Assembly (NCBI RefSeq): GCF_000469325.1
Contig: NZ_KI271582.1
Coordinates: forward strand, 22,544 to 57,989
From: Schleiferilactobacillus shenzhenensis LY-73
GTDB taxonomy: Bacteria > Bacillota > Bacilli > Lactobacillales > Lactobacillaceae
Length of the DNA stretch: 35,446 bases
Direction: 5' to 3'
Shown here: in pieces, positions 17,175 to 26,200 of the stretch
How the letters are laid out: every line of letters starts with the position of its first letter
Numbering within the stretch: the first letter of the stretch is position 1
Notes under the pieces: generated by a model
The model's input: the letters and a program-made list of their open reading frames with translations, nothing else
Database searches by the model: none
Told to the model about the DNA's origin: nothing
Translations under genes and position numbers: made by a program

Positions 17175-18106
17175 AGGAAGTCAGCAAAGATTTGGGCAAA
17201 TACCTCAACCAGCATAATTGGCGCGAACGGTACAATAAAATATTGCAGAAGGTGCACAATGACCCTGATGTTCAAAACTTTCTTCGGGCCCATCAGAGCC
17301 AACTTGCACCGGATGCAATCCGTAAAGGGGCCGCTAAGCTGTATGAATTTGTTAATGAGAAAGAAAAGCTGGCTAAGCATGAAGACACGTTCGCCCCAGG
17401 CTATAAGCCGCGGTTGATTGTGAACAATCATCTGATTGATATTTCTTATGCACCGGAGCCCAAGAAAATTGCGGAAGATAATGCGGCCGCCCTGGCGGCG
17501 TTGGTTGATGCTGCCAAAATGCCAAAAGACTTCAAAAATGCCACATTGGATAATTACGATTCGCACGGGCGCGAGGTAGCACTCGATGCTGCGCTGGCCT
17601 TCGTCGAACGGTACCGCCCGGGCGAGTTCCAACAGGGCCTTTATTTGTCTGGCAATTATGGCGTGGGCAAGACTTACTTACTGGGAGCCGTCGCCAACGA
17701 TTTGGCCAGAAAGCAAAATGTCCATACGCTCATTCTGCACGTGCCTACGTTCTCAGTTGAGATTCGCGATGCCATTAGCGACAATAGTGTTTTAGATCGT
17801 GTCCATAAAATTCAACGGGTACCGCTCTTGATGTTTGATGACATCGGTGGAGAAACTCAGAGTCCCTGGTTCCGTGATGATGTCTTGGGCGTCATTTTAC
17901 AATACCGAATGCAGGAACGTCTGCCGACATTCTTCAGCTCCAACCTGACGATTCCCAATCTCGCTGAATTCATGGCTGCCGGGAAGAATGGTCAAGACGA
18001 TTCCTTGAAAGCCAACCGCATCATGGCCCGCATCAATTTTCTCGCCAAAGAGATCAATATCGAAGGACCAGACCGGCGCACGGCTTCCGTTCAAAATCAA
18101 GAATGA
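17171..18106 (+). CDS. dnaI: Primosomal protein DnaI (helicase loader)
   Basis: An AAA+ ATPase that loads the replicative helicase onto DNA. The 311-residue protein has an N-terminal helicase-binding domain (about residues 1-120) and a C-terminal ATPase with Walker A GNYGVGKT (161-168), Walker B LLMFDDIGGE (DD at 223-224), and an arginine-rich end (NRIMARINFLAKEI). The start overlaps dnaB by 4 bases. Only a weak, AT-only hairpin follows (about 18108-18132), merging with the thrS promoter. Confidence 0.96.
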   Translation: MKEVSKDLGKYLNQHNWRERYNKILQKVHNDPDVQNFLRAHQSQLAPDAIRKGAAKLYEFVNEKEKLAKHEDTFAPGYKPRLIVNNHLIDISYAPEPKKIAEDNAAALAALVDAAKMPKDFKNATLDNYDSHGREVALDAALAFVERYRPGEFQQGLYLSGNYGVGKTYLLGAVANDLARKQNVHTLILHVPTFSVEIRDAISDNSVLDRVHKIQRVPLLMFDDIGGETQSPWFRDDVLGVILQYRMQERLPTFFSSNLTIPNLAEFMAAGKNGQDDSLKANRIMARINFLAKEINIEGPDRRTASVQNQE

Positions 18107-18125
18107 AAACAATTCGCTAACCCTC

Positions 18126-18155
18126 TTGTTTTTTTGAAAACACCATGGGTATAAT
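18126..18155 (+). promoter_or_regulatory. Promoter of the thrS leader
   Basis: TTGTTT (18126-18131), an 18-bp spacer and a perfect TATAAT (18150-18155). The predicted transcript starts near 18162, at the base of T-box stem I. Confidence 0.75.
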
Positions 18156-18161
18156 AAAGCC

Positions 18162-18383
18162 AATTGAGATGCATGAGAGATGCTTCATATGCCCGTTTCA
18201 GAGAGTCTGGCCTTAGGCTGAAAGCCAGACAGGCGGCACATCAACCAATCTCGAGCAACCGTGCACACGGGTCGTCCCGTTATCGACCAATCAAGTGGAA
18301 TGTGGCAGCACATTCAATTCGGGTGGAACCGCGCATTGAGCGTCCCAGTGTTATCGACGATTGTCGAACACTGGGACTTTTTT
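18162..18383 (+). promoter_or_regulatory. T-box riboswitch, threonine-specific, upstream of thrS
   Basis: The leader senses uncharged tRNA-Thr and prevents termination when threonine is scarce. The base of stem I pairs GAGAT (18166-18170) with ATCTC (18248-18252). Next to it ACC (18244-18246), followed by A, sits at the place of the specifier codon and reads Thr. The conserved T-box sequence GGGTGGAACCGCG is at 18321-18333, with TGGA as the tRNA acceptor-end contact. The terminator (18342-18383) has an 11-bp stem and six T. Confidence 0.93.
18342..18383 (+). terminator. T-box terminator
   Basis: The stem GTCCCAGTGTT / AACACTGGGAC ends with TTTTTT. Its 5' side would compete with the T-box antiterminator. 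Confidence 0.9.
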
Positions 18384-18395
18384 GTTCGCTGGCCC

Positions 18396-18564
18396 GGGTA
18401 CCCGAGGGCTCCGCGGATTTGGGGCTGGAACGCCATGGGCACGACTTGAAGCCCGCGCAAAATGCACGCGGTCTTCAAGCTCGGCCTTGTTATAAGCAGG
18501 CAAAAGGCGCCTGCGAACAACAATTTTATGGCTGAGCCCCAATCCGCACCGCCCTCGGGCACCC
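18396..18564 (-). repeat. Structured intergenic repeat, complete copy B (reverse orientation)
   Basis: The reverse complement of this segment aligns along its whole length with copy A (13597-13767). The outer arms are CCCGAGGGC (18401-18409) and GCCCTCGGG (18551-18559), extended past one A-C mismatch by GGGT/ACCC; then GCGGAT/ATCCGC and GGGGCT/AGCCCC. In copy A orientation the lateral hairpins are GCAGGC/GCCTGC and CTTGAAG/CTTCAAG topped by CCGCGT/GCGCGG. All differ from copy A at paired positions and remain paired. It lies between the T-box terminator and the thrS ribosome site, so it is part of the thrS mRNA leader. Confidence 0.9.
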
Positions 18565-18621
18565 GCCCTCAATTGTCCTAATGCTGCTCGTTCCATTGAT
18601 TACTTAGAGGAGGAAATTTTC

Positions 18622-20616
18622 ATGGCAGAACAAATTACGTTAACATTCCCAGATGGCGCCAAGAAGCAAGTCGACGCCGGCACCAACGCTTTAGCCATCG
18701 CCAAGGACATCAGCAACTCGCTGGCGAAGAACGCTGTCGCCGCCACGTTGAACGGGACGGCCATTGACTTGACCGCACCGATCAAGCAGGACGGCAAGAT
18801 CACCATCGTCACCAAGAAGGATGACCTGGGCTTGGCGGTCCTGCGCAACACTGGCGCCTTTCTGCTGGCGGCTGCGGTTCACCAGAGCTTCCCCAGCTAC
18901 CACTTAGGCGAGGGCAAGGCCCAAGCAGACGGCTTCTTCTACGACACCGATAACCCGGCGAACGGCGAGAACCAGATCGCTGTCACCGACTTGCCGGCAT
19001 TGGAGAAAGAAATGAACGCCGCCGTCAAGGATGATGACAAGATTGAGCGGGTGATGATGGCGAAGGACGAGCTGGCCAAGCATTTCGCCGACGATCCGTA
19101 TAAGTCTGCCTTGGTCAAGGCGCAAGCCGGCGTCCAGATTCCGGTCTACAAGCTGGGCGACTTCATCGACTTCGGTTACGGCCCGCTGCTGCCCGACACC
19201 AAACTGCTGAAGCATTTCTCCCTGCTCAGTGTGGCGGGGGCGTATTGGCAAGGCAAGTCGTCTAACCCGATGCTGCAGCGGATCTACGGGACTGCGTTCT
19301 TCTCTGCGGAAGAGTTGGAGGAAGACGCCAAGCGCCGTGCGGACATCAAGGAACGCGACCACCGGACGATTGGCCGGGAACTGGATCTGTTCTTCGTTGA
19401 CCCTGAGGTCGGTGCCGGCTTAGCTTACTGGATGCCCAAGGGGGCCACGATTCGCCGGACGATTGAGCGCTACATCATCGACAAGGAAATCGCCAACGGC
19501 TACCAGCACGTCTACACGCCCATCCTGGCCAATCTGAATCTGTACAAGCAGTCCGGTCACTGGGATCACTACAAGGACGACATGTTCCCGCCGATGGACA
19601 TGGGCGACGGTGAGATGCTGGAACTGCGGCCGATGAACTGCCCGTCCCACATCCAGATTTACAAGCACCACATCCGCAGCTACCGGGAACTGCCCATCCG
19701 CATCGCTGAGCTGGGTATGATGCACCGTTATGAGAAATCCGGTGCGCTTTCTGGCCTGCAGCGGGTTCGGGAAATGACCCTGAACGACGGTCACACCTTC
19801 GTGGCCCCGGATCAGATTCAGGACGAGTTCAAGAAGATCCTGACGCTGATGATGGATGTCTATGCTGACTTCGACATCACCAACTACAGCTTCCGTCTGA
19901 GCTACCGCGACCCCAAGAACACCGCCAAGTACTTCGATGACGATGCCATGTGGAACAAGTCCCAAGCCATGCTCAAGGGCGCCATGGACGACCTCGGCCT
20001 GGACTACTACGAAGCCGAAGGGGAAGCCGCCTTCTACGGCCCTAAGCTGGATGTCCAGACGAAGACTGCGCTGGGCAACGACGAGACGCTGTCCACGATT
20101 CAATTGGACTTCATGATGCCGGAGAAGTTCCACCTGACTTACGTCGGTGACGATGGCGAAGAGCACCGGCCGGTCATGATCCACCGGGGCATCGTGTCCA
20201 CCATGGAGCGGTTCATCGCGTATCTGACAGAAATCTACAAGGGTGCATTCCCGACTTGGCTTTCTCCTATCCAAGCCGAGATCATCCCGGTCAACAACGA
20301 GATGCACCTGGACTACGCCAACGAGATCAAGAAGCGCCTGCTCAAGGAGGGCGTGCGGGTCGAAGTAGACGACCGCAACGAGAAGATGGGCTACAAGATT
20401 CGCGAGTCCCAGACCCAGAAGATTCCGTACACGCTGGTCGTCGGCGACGAGGAAGTCAAGGATTCCAGCGTCTCTGTCCGCAAGTACGGGCACGACAAGG
20501 CCGAGTCCCAGGACCTGGAGATGTTCATCGACGCTATCGTGGCCGACATCAAGAACTACTCCCGTACCGGTGAGGCCGATAACTCCAAGGTACTGAACGC
20601 GCTTGACAAGCAATAA
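18622..20616 (+). CDS. thrS: Threonyl-tRNA synthetase
   Basis: ThrRS charges tRNA-Thr with threonine. The 664-residue protein has an N-terminal TGS domain (about 1-62), an editing domain (to about 230), the class II catalytic core and a C-terminal anticodon-binding domain. Zinc ligands of the active site are visible: Cys340 in MNCPSH, His391 in NDGHTF and His521 in [13 protein letters not shown]. The ATG follows a strong AGAGGAGG. The gene is controlled by the T-box. No terminator follows directly; the infC promoter lies across its end. Confidence 0.98.
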   Translation: MAEQITLTFPDGAKKQVDAGTNALAIAKDISNSLAKNAVAATLNGTAIDLTAPIKQDGKITIVTKKDDLGLAVLRNTGAFLLAAAVHQSFPSYHLGEGKAQADGFFYDTDNPANGENQIAVTDLPALEKEMNAAVKDDDKIERVMMAKDELAKHFADDPYKSALVKAQAGVQIPVYKLGDFIDFGYGPLLPDTKLLKHFSLLSVAGAYWQGKSSNPMLQRIYGTAFFSAEELEEDAKRRADIKERDHRTIGRELDLFFVDPEVGAGLAYWMPKGATIRRTIERYIIDKEIANGYQHVYTPILANLNLYKQSGHWDHYKDDMFPPMDMGDGEMLELRPMNCPSHIQIYKHHIRSYRELPIRIAELGMMHRYEKSGALSGLQRVREMTLNDGHTFVAPDQIQDEFKKILTLMMDVYADFDITNYSFRLSYRDPKNTAKYFDDDAMWNKSQAMLKGAMDDLGLDYYEAEGEAAFYGPKLDVQTKTALGNDETLSTIQLDFMMPEKFHLTYVGDDGEEHRPVMIHRGIVSTMERFIAYLTEIYKGAFPTWLSPIQAEIIPVNNEMHLDYANEIKKRLLKEGVRVEVDDRNEKMGYKIRESQTQKIPYTLVVGDEEVKDSSVSVRKYGHDKAESQDLEMFIDAIVADIKNYSRTGEADNSKVLNALDKQ

Positions 20617-20631
20617 GTCATCCGGTACACT
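20603..20631 (+). promoter_or_regulatory. Promoter of the infC-rpmI-rplT operon
   Basis: A perfect TTGACA (20603-20608) and TACACT (20626-20631) with a 17-bp spacer. The -35 lies inside the last codons of thrS. Confidence 0.8.
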
Positions 20632-20639
20632 GGACAAGT

Positions 20640-20782
20640 TGAGAAAATACAAGTAGAGACACCCGTCTCTCGCCCATGTTTCAAACCTCTGGGTTTATAC
20701 AATCGGTGAATTCTGATTCGACGGGTGCGTTGTGCGCCCGTCGATTTTTGTGTTTTCTTCAGAAACTATTATGGAGAGGTGA
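20640..20782 (+). promoter_or_regulatory. L20-type ribosomal protein leader of infC
   Basis: The leader can form two exclusive structures. AGAGAC (20655-20660) pairs with GTCTCT (20665-20670), and the 10-bp terminator hairpin GACGGGTGCG / TGCGCCCGTC (20720-20729 and 20733-20742) ends in TTTTT. Alternatively ACCCGTC (20661-20667) pairs with GACGGGT (20720-20726), opening the terminator. In Bacillus, L20 binds such a leader and represses the operon that encodes it; the same is inferred here. Confidence 0.8.
20720..20749 (+). terminator. Attenuator of the infC leader
   Basis: A 10-bp stem with two G-T pairs and a 3-base loop, then GATTTTT. It is about 34 bases before the infC start and is the regulated arm of the leader. 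Confidence 0.8.
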
Positions 20783-20788
20783 ATTACC

Positions 20789-21343
20789 ATAGCAAGAGAT
20801 TTGATGGTAAACGATGGCATTCGCGCCCGCGAGGTTCGCTTGATCGATCAAAACGGCGACCAATTGGGCGTTAAGTCCAAGCGTGATGCCCTGGACCTGG
20901 CTGAACAAGCCGGGTTGGACGTTGTTCTAGTGGCTCCGGGAGCGAAGCCGCCGGTAGCCCGCATCATGGACTACGGGAAGTACCGCTTCGAACTGCAGAA
21001 AAAAGATCGTGAAGCACGCAAGAAGCAAAAGACCATCAACATCAAAGAAGTGCGCTTATCGCCGACCATTGAAACCAATGACTTCAATACGAAGCTGAAC
21101 AACGCGCGCAAGTTCTTAAGCAAGGGCGCCAAAGTCAAAGCATCCGTTCGGTTCCGCGGCCGGGCCATTACCCACAAGGATATTGGGGCCAACGTGCTGA
21201 ACGAACTGGCTAAGCAGACGGCGGACATCGCCACGGTCGAGACCCGACCCAAGATGGACGGCCGCTTCATGTTCCTGATGTTGGCTCCGAAGGCCGACCT
21301 GGACACCGCTAAGGCCGCTGACAACGAGAGCGACGCCAAGTAA
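20789..21343 (+). CDS. infC: Translation initiation factor IF-3
   Basis: IF-3 keeps the 30S subunit free and checks start codon and initiator tRNA. The 184-residue product has the N-terminal domain ([17 protein letters not shown]), a lysine-rich linker ([12 protein letters not shown]) and the C-terminal domain ([12 protein letters not shown]). The reading frame opens with a non-standard codon. ATA at 20789 aligns with the ATT start of B. subtilis infC and lies 9 bases after GAGG of GGAGAGGTGA. ATT at 20783 (adding two residues) is an alternative; TTG at 20801 is less likely because it loses conserved residues and sits far from the ribosome site. A poor start codon fits IF-3 autocontrol. Confidence 0.95.
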   Translation: MARDLMVNDGIRAREVRLIDQNGDQLGVKSKRDALDLAEQAGLDVVLVAPGAKPPVARIMDYGKYRFELQKKDREARKKQKTINIKEVRLSPTIETNDFNTKLNNARKFLSKGAKVKASVRFRGRAITHKDIGANVLNELAKQTADIATVETRPKMDGRFMFLMLAPKADLDTAKAADNESDAK

Positions 21344-21407
21344 GACCATGTCCTGACCGGCACAACAGCCGGCGGCGGGACTAATCGCAGTATAGGAGGA
21401 CAATTCA

Positions 21408-21608
21408 ATGCCAAAGTTTAAAACACATCGTGCATCAGCCAAGCGCTTCAAGAAGACCGCCTCGGGCGCTCTGAAGCGGGGCCACGCTTACACGTCTCAC
21501 CGGTTCCACGGTAAAACAGTGAAGCAGCGTCGGCAATTGCGGAAATCAGCGTTGGTTTCCGGCAGCGACATGAAGCGCATCAAGCCGATGCTGTCCCAGA
21601 TGAAGTAA
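21408..21608 (+). CDS. rpmI: 50S ribosomal protein L35
   Basis: A 66-residue, very basic protein of the large subunit. The start [16 protein letters not shown] and [16 protein letters not shown] are typical. GGAGGACAATTCA precedes the ATG. It lies between infC and rplT, the universal order in Firmicutes. Confidence 0.97.
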   Translation: MPKFKTHRASAKRFKKTASGALKRGHAYTSHRFHGKTVKQRRQLRKSALVSGSDMKRIKPMLSQMK

Positions 21609-21651
21609 GCACCACCACTGGTTTAACGAAGAACAAGGAGGACTATCAAAT

Positions 21652-22008
21652 ATGGCACGTGTAAAAGGCGGCAACGTCGCGCGTAAACGGCGCAAAAAGG
21701 TATTAAAGCTGGCAAAGGGTTATGTCGGCGCGAAGCATTTACTGTTCAAGGCGGCTAATGCCCAAGTGATGAACTCGTATCGTTACGCTTTCCGGGATCG
21801 CCGGCAAGTGAAGCGGGACTTCCGCAAGCTCTGGATTGCCCGGATCAATGCGGCAGCCCGCATGAACGACATGAGCTACAGCCAGCTGATGCATGGCTTG
21901 AAGGTGGCCAACGTCACGATCAACCGCAAGATGCTGGCTGACCTGGCGGTTTCTGACCCCACTGGTTTTACCGCTTTGGTGGATACTGCCAAAAAAGCGA
22001 TTGCTTAA
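21652..22008 (+). CDS. rplT: 50S ribosomal protein L20
   Basis: A 118-residue large-subunit assembly protein, and the likely regulator of its own operon through the infC leader. Typical segments are [25 protein letters not shown] and [34 protein letters not shown] precedes the ATG. A terminator follows. Confidence 0.98.
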   Translation: MARVKGGNVARKRRKKVLKLAKGYVGAKHLLFKAANAQVMNSYRYAFRDRRQVKRDFRKLWIARINAAARMNDMSYSQLMHGLKVANVTINRKMLADLAVSDPTGFTALVDTAKKAIA

Positions 22009-22024
22009 TTCTGTTTTTGATGTT

Positions 22025-22064
22025 GAGGGGACTGTTGCCGTATCGAGGCAATGGCCCTCTTTTC
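22025..22064 (+). terminator. Terminator after rplT
   Basis: GAGGG and GTTGCC on the left pair with GGCAAT and CCCTC on the right across a small internal loop, followed by TTTTCTT. Confidence 0.75.
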
Positions 22065-22093
22065 TTATTGATGAGTAGAAGGAAGGTGCGGCA

Positions 22094-23053
22094 GTGTTAG
22101 ACATTAAGAAACGGCGGTGGGTCTGGCGGGGCGTCATCGCCATCGTGGCGGTCTGCCTGGCCGCACTGTTCTACGGCACGGCGATTCAGCCTGCACCGCA
22201 CCGGGAGAATCTGTCCCACGTCGAACAGCAGGCGATCAATGTGCCCACTCTCTTTGTGCCCGGCTGGCACTCCACCAGTTACTCCACTCAGCTGATTACC
22301 GATGATATCGTCTCCCTTGGCGTGACCGACACTGTCACGACCGTGCGCGTCACCCCCGAGGGCAAGTTCATCTTTATCGGACCAAAGATCGATCCCCATT
22401 CCCGCCAGCTGATTCGCATCATCTTCGAGAATAACCGGGGCGGGGAAGTGCAATACACCCGATGGCTCCACAACTTGCTCGCATACTTATACAAGCACCG
22501 GCAGTTGAAGAAAGTGAACCTGGTCGGGCACTCCATGGGGGCTTATGCGTCGACCCTGTACACGTTTCAATACGGCAAGGATGCTGGGCACGGTCTGCCC
22601 AAGGTGAACAAACTGGTCACGCTGGCCGGCCCCTTCGACGGCATCATCGGCCGGCAACCGGTGTCCGCGTTCTTTCACCCCAATGACGGCACCACGTGGA
22701 CCGATCAGCCGCACCAGAACCGTTTGGCCGCCAATGGCCGGCCGGTGCTGGTTCACCCGGAATACGACCGGTTAGAAAAGTATGCCCCCCAGGTACCGAA
22801 GACCCTGCGCATGCTGAATATCTATGGCGACCTGGGAGACGGCAGCCAGTCCGACGGGGTAGTGACGGTGCCCTCGGCCACCAGCATTGGCTATTTGGTA
22901 AAGCCGCGGATCGCCGTGTTCCAGCAAGTCAAGGTGATTGGTCCGAATGCACAGCATTCCGCACTGCATGAACATAATTGGCAAGTGACCCAGAATATCG
23001 TCAAGTTCCTGTGGCCGACGTTTGCGGGAACAGCCGCCAAGATGGTTCGCTGA
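22094..23053 (+). CDS. DUF915-like alpha/beta hydrolase, membrane anchored or secreted
   Basis: A 319-residue protein with an N-terminal hydrophobic segment (residues 11-28) after a basic start, so the catalytic part faces outside. The nucleophile elbow is GHSMGA with Ser147. Candidate acid and base are Asp in YGDLGDGSQSDGVV and His in SALHEHNWQ, in the order usual for this family (DG-V-T-V-P-SA, then LH-H-N-V). Substrate unknown; an esterase or lipase role is the broad guess. GTG start with GGAAGGTG upstream. It follows the rplT terminator closely and has no evident promoter, so read-through may drive it. Confidence 0.82.
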   Translation: MLDIKKRRWVWRGVIAIVAVCLAALFYGTAIQPAPHRENLSHVEQQAINVPTLFVPGWHSTSYSTQLITDDIVSLGVTDTVTTVRVTPEGKFIFIGPKIDPHSRQLIRIIFENNRGGEVQYTRWLHNLLAYLYKHRQLKKVNLVGHSMGAYASTLYTFQYGKDAGHGLPKVNKLVTLAGPFDGIIGRQPVSAFFHPNDGTTWTDQPHQNRLAANGRPVLVHPEYDRLEKYAPQVPKTLRMLNIYGDLGDGSQSDGVVTVPSATSIGYLVKPRIAVFQQVKVIGPNAQHSALHEHNWQVTQNIVKFLWPTFAGTAAKMVR

Positions 23054-23293
23054 TATTGGTCAATAGTTTACAAGCACTGTGTTACTAGTGCAACCACGGT
23101 TTGGGATATTTCTCCACATTTGAAAACGATGATGTACCAATATTGTAAGAAACTGTTTTCAAGACCGCGGTAATTACCACTTTTTAGTAATCGATGTTGC
23201 ATATCTGAGACACACCAATTCTTCGTCAAAGCCCACATTCCGTGTTATTATAATAGTGATGTCAACTATTGGGGCGAATAAAGGATTGGGGTT
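23054..23293 (+). other. AT-rich gap before the first WxL-like gene
   Basis: No gene is seen. The gap is much richer in AT than its surroundings. It holds a GCACT/AGTGC hairpin near 23083, the palindrome GGTAATTACC (23169-23178) and an ATTAC/GTAAT inverted repeat around a T-run. At its end is TATAAT (23249-23254), the likely -10 for the next gene, without a convincing -35, which may mean an activator is needed. Confidence 0.5.
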
Positions 23294-26200
23294 TTGAAGA
23301 TGTTATCGCGTCAATTGGATTTATGGGGATTGATTTTACGTGCTTGTGGTGTGGGGCACAAGCATACAGAGGGTGTTTCGGCTCATGGTCGGTTGCGGAA
23401 CATGAAGCAAAATCGGGATATGAGGAATCACCAGGTGGGGAATTGGGCCAGGCACTGGACTGTGTTTTTGGTTATTATTGGGGTCTTGCTGATGGTGGGA
23501 CATTCAAGCGTAACAACGGTGAGTGCAAGCACTGATGCGTCGGCGAGTAAAGCCAATCTGGCAAGTTACCCAGATTGGCTGGAGAAAGCGATCGTGGGGA
23601 CACCTTATTCTCAAGCAGCGTTCGCTTCTTTGCCGGCAGCGCAGCAAAGTCAATTGCTGCGGACGCTCCACCCAGAGCTGTCGCCGACCTTGGCATACAA
23701 CACGCCGACCATTGGCAGTGTCCAGCAAAGTCAGATTCCGTCAAACCAGACGGCCAAACCAGCCTTAGCGGCTGCATTGGCACTGACCCAAGGCGCCGCT
23801 TTGCCTGATCCGGCCAAATCGTATCTGGACATTCAGCCAACGGTCAATACGTCGGCTGGGACGGGCACGGCAAGCGCGTTCTTAGCCGCCGCCGGCAGCG
23901 CAGTGACCACTAATACAACAGTCAATATCGGTAATTTTTCGGCAGATGATGTGGCGGCACTGACCAGCAGCAGTTTCCGGGTCGTCAGTGCAGAGAGCCC
24001 GCTCACTACTGCTGATATCACTGTGACGCTGGATAAAAGCCAGACACCTGCTGAATTGACATTAACAGTAAGCAAAGCTGGCATTGACGCGCTTACCGCC
24101 GATCAAACGACGTATAATGGGCGGAAAGTGAGACTGACGGCCACGAATGCCAGCGGTAATCAGCTTGCCATTGTATTTAATTTGTGGCTGCCGCTGGTTG
24201 ATCGGGCTTATGCCAGCATGCCCTTAGGTAATGGGTTAACCGCTCAGTATATGTATAACTCATTCTTTGATCCCAAATGGATTCAGGGAACCAGCGTGAC
24301 GCGCGGTCAAATCGACGATGCCCAAGATGCCGATATTCCTAATATTAACGTCGTTGACACTACCAAGTCGAGTGAACCGTACAAGTATACCCGAGTCACT
24401 GGACTATACGGCGATTGGGGCATGTCAATGCCCAACCCTGGCAGTTTCGACACAAATAAGGCCGGCTCGTGGACGTCATCGTCATTGATCGTGGGCTTGG
24501 CCGGCGTGACCAATTTGATTACAGATGATTCTCGTCCGGTATCGTACCATTACTATCCTCAGAATACCTTTGACGAGATTAAGCACATGCATATGTACCC
24601 TGACTCGATGACTAATCCGTCTAAGATTTATCTCAAGTATGACGGCTATTTCAATACACCTACTTATTTGTCTGTACTGGGCTTTCCGGCGGACACCCAT
24701 CAGGTGGTGTTGCACGTCAAGGGTACGCTGGGCCCCAGTACCGATGGCTCACAAATGGCTTACAGTGAAGTGGTGACGAATCCGGTAATGATCAACGATG
24801 GGGAGTCTAACCGGATGTCCATCAAAGGCCTGTATTTCGTACGGACTTATGACACGGCCATTCAAACATTTATTGGACCGACAACTGATGATCCTGATCA
24901 ACAGAAGATTATCGATAATATTCCGATTCGCTTTTCGGCGATCGCCACAAGCGGACCCCGGGCAGGAAAAAATGAGGGTGTCTACATCCGTTCACAGGTT
25001 GCCCAGCCAAATTACATTGTCCGTTACAATTTCAACGTACCCGACGGCCCTGACGGCTGGTTAGGGACCCATTACCTTACCAACGGCGTTCTGGGTAATG
25101 GTAATAATGGCACGCTGCATTTTTGGCAGACGACCACAGATAATGGTTTGGCCGGCTACGACTATTTTGATGAGCATGGTAAGTTGCAATATGGGTCGTT
25201 CGCCACGTTCAACAAACCAACAGGGTTGGGCCAAGCCAATACCGTGAACGCGGTGAATGGGCTGGCCTATGGCGATGAAGAAGGAACGCCCGGCGGGGCC
25301 TCTAAAATGGACAGCGGGATCGGCATGAAATGGTCGCCAATTCCCGAATTTAAGCCCGGCGACAGCAAGACCATGGCATTCAACACCTTGGTTAATGACA
25401 GTCAGCCGCCGGTTTTGCGGGTGAATGATGATATTCAGTACGTTCCCAAGAACGCTGCGACTATTAAGATACCCGGCACTGTCTCCGATATCAACAGCAA
25501 ACACGTGGACGTCTATCTTTCACTTACTAAACCTAATTTCGCCGGCAATCAGCCCCCTGTCGCTCCGGCGACGGACTATAAAATCGGTTCTGTGGATTAT
25601 GGCAGCACGACACCGCCGCACACAACGCCGCTATCTTTTGACGGTGATTTGAGTGGCGTCGTGCCGGCAAATGTTCTCGCCGGCCTGAGTGACGGTGACA
25701 CGCATACGGTTTACCTGTATGCCATTGATACCCCGCAGTCACCGCCGGACGTGGACGCTAAGTATGCACAGACCGAACCCAAGGTGTCCATTGTTGAACC
25801 AGTCACTTTTAACAAGAAACGAAACATCACGATTAAGTTCCAGTCCACAACAGGACAGAAGCTCCATGATGATGTGGCTAAAAGCGGTAATGTTCGGCAA
25901 TCCTACAACTTTAATAGCGGCAGCGCTGATTTGACGACGACGGATGCCACGGACCTGATCGGCCAACCGCCCGCAACGCTGAGGCCGGATGCTAACGGTC
26001 CGTTGTATTTGCTGAGCACGCCGCTCCCGTCTGAGGGACAGGGTACTGTGCCTGATGCAGATACCACAATTACCTATACTTACGCCACCCAATATGTAGA
26101 ATTTGTCCCCCACGACCTGTATTTTGGTCAACAGCCAGTCCCCGCAAGCAGCGGTACGTATCAAGCTGTACGCCAGACGGCGGGTGATCCGGACCCACGG

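Noticed and set aside
19420-20652. Open frame of 410 codons on the minus strand
   Set aside because: Antisense to thrS, which has all catalytic motifs.
23053-23143. ATATTGGT (23053-23060) and ACCAATAT (23136-23143) inverted repeat
   Set aside because: Only 8 bp, AT-rich and 75 bases apart; likely chance in an AT-rich gap.
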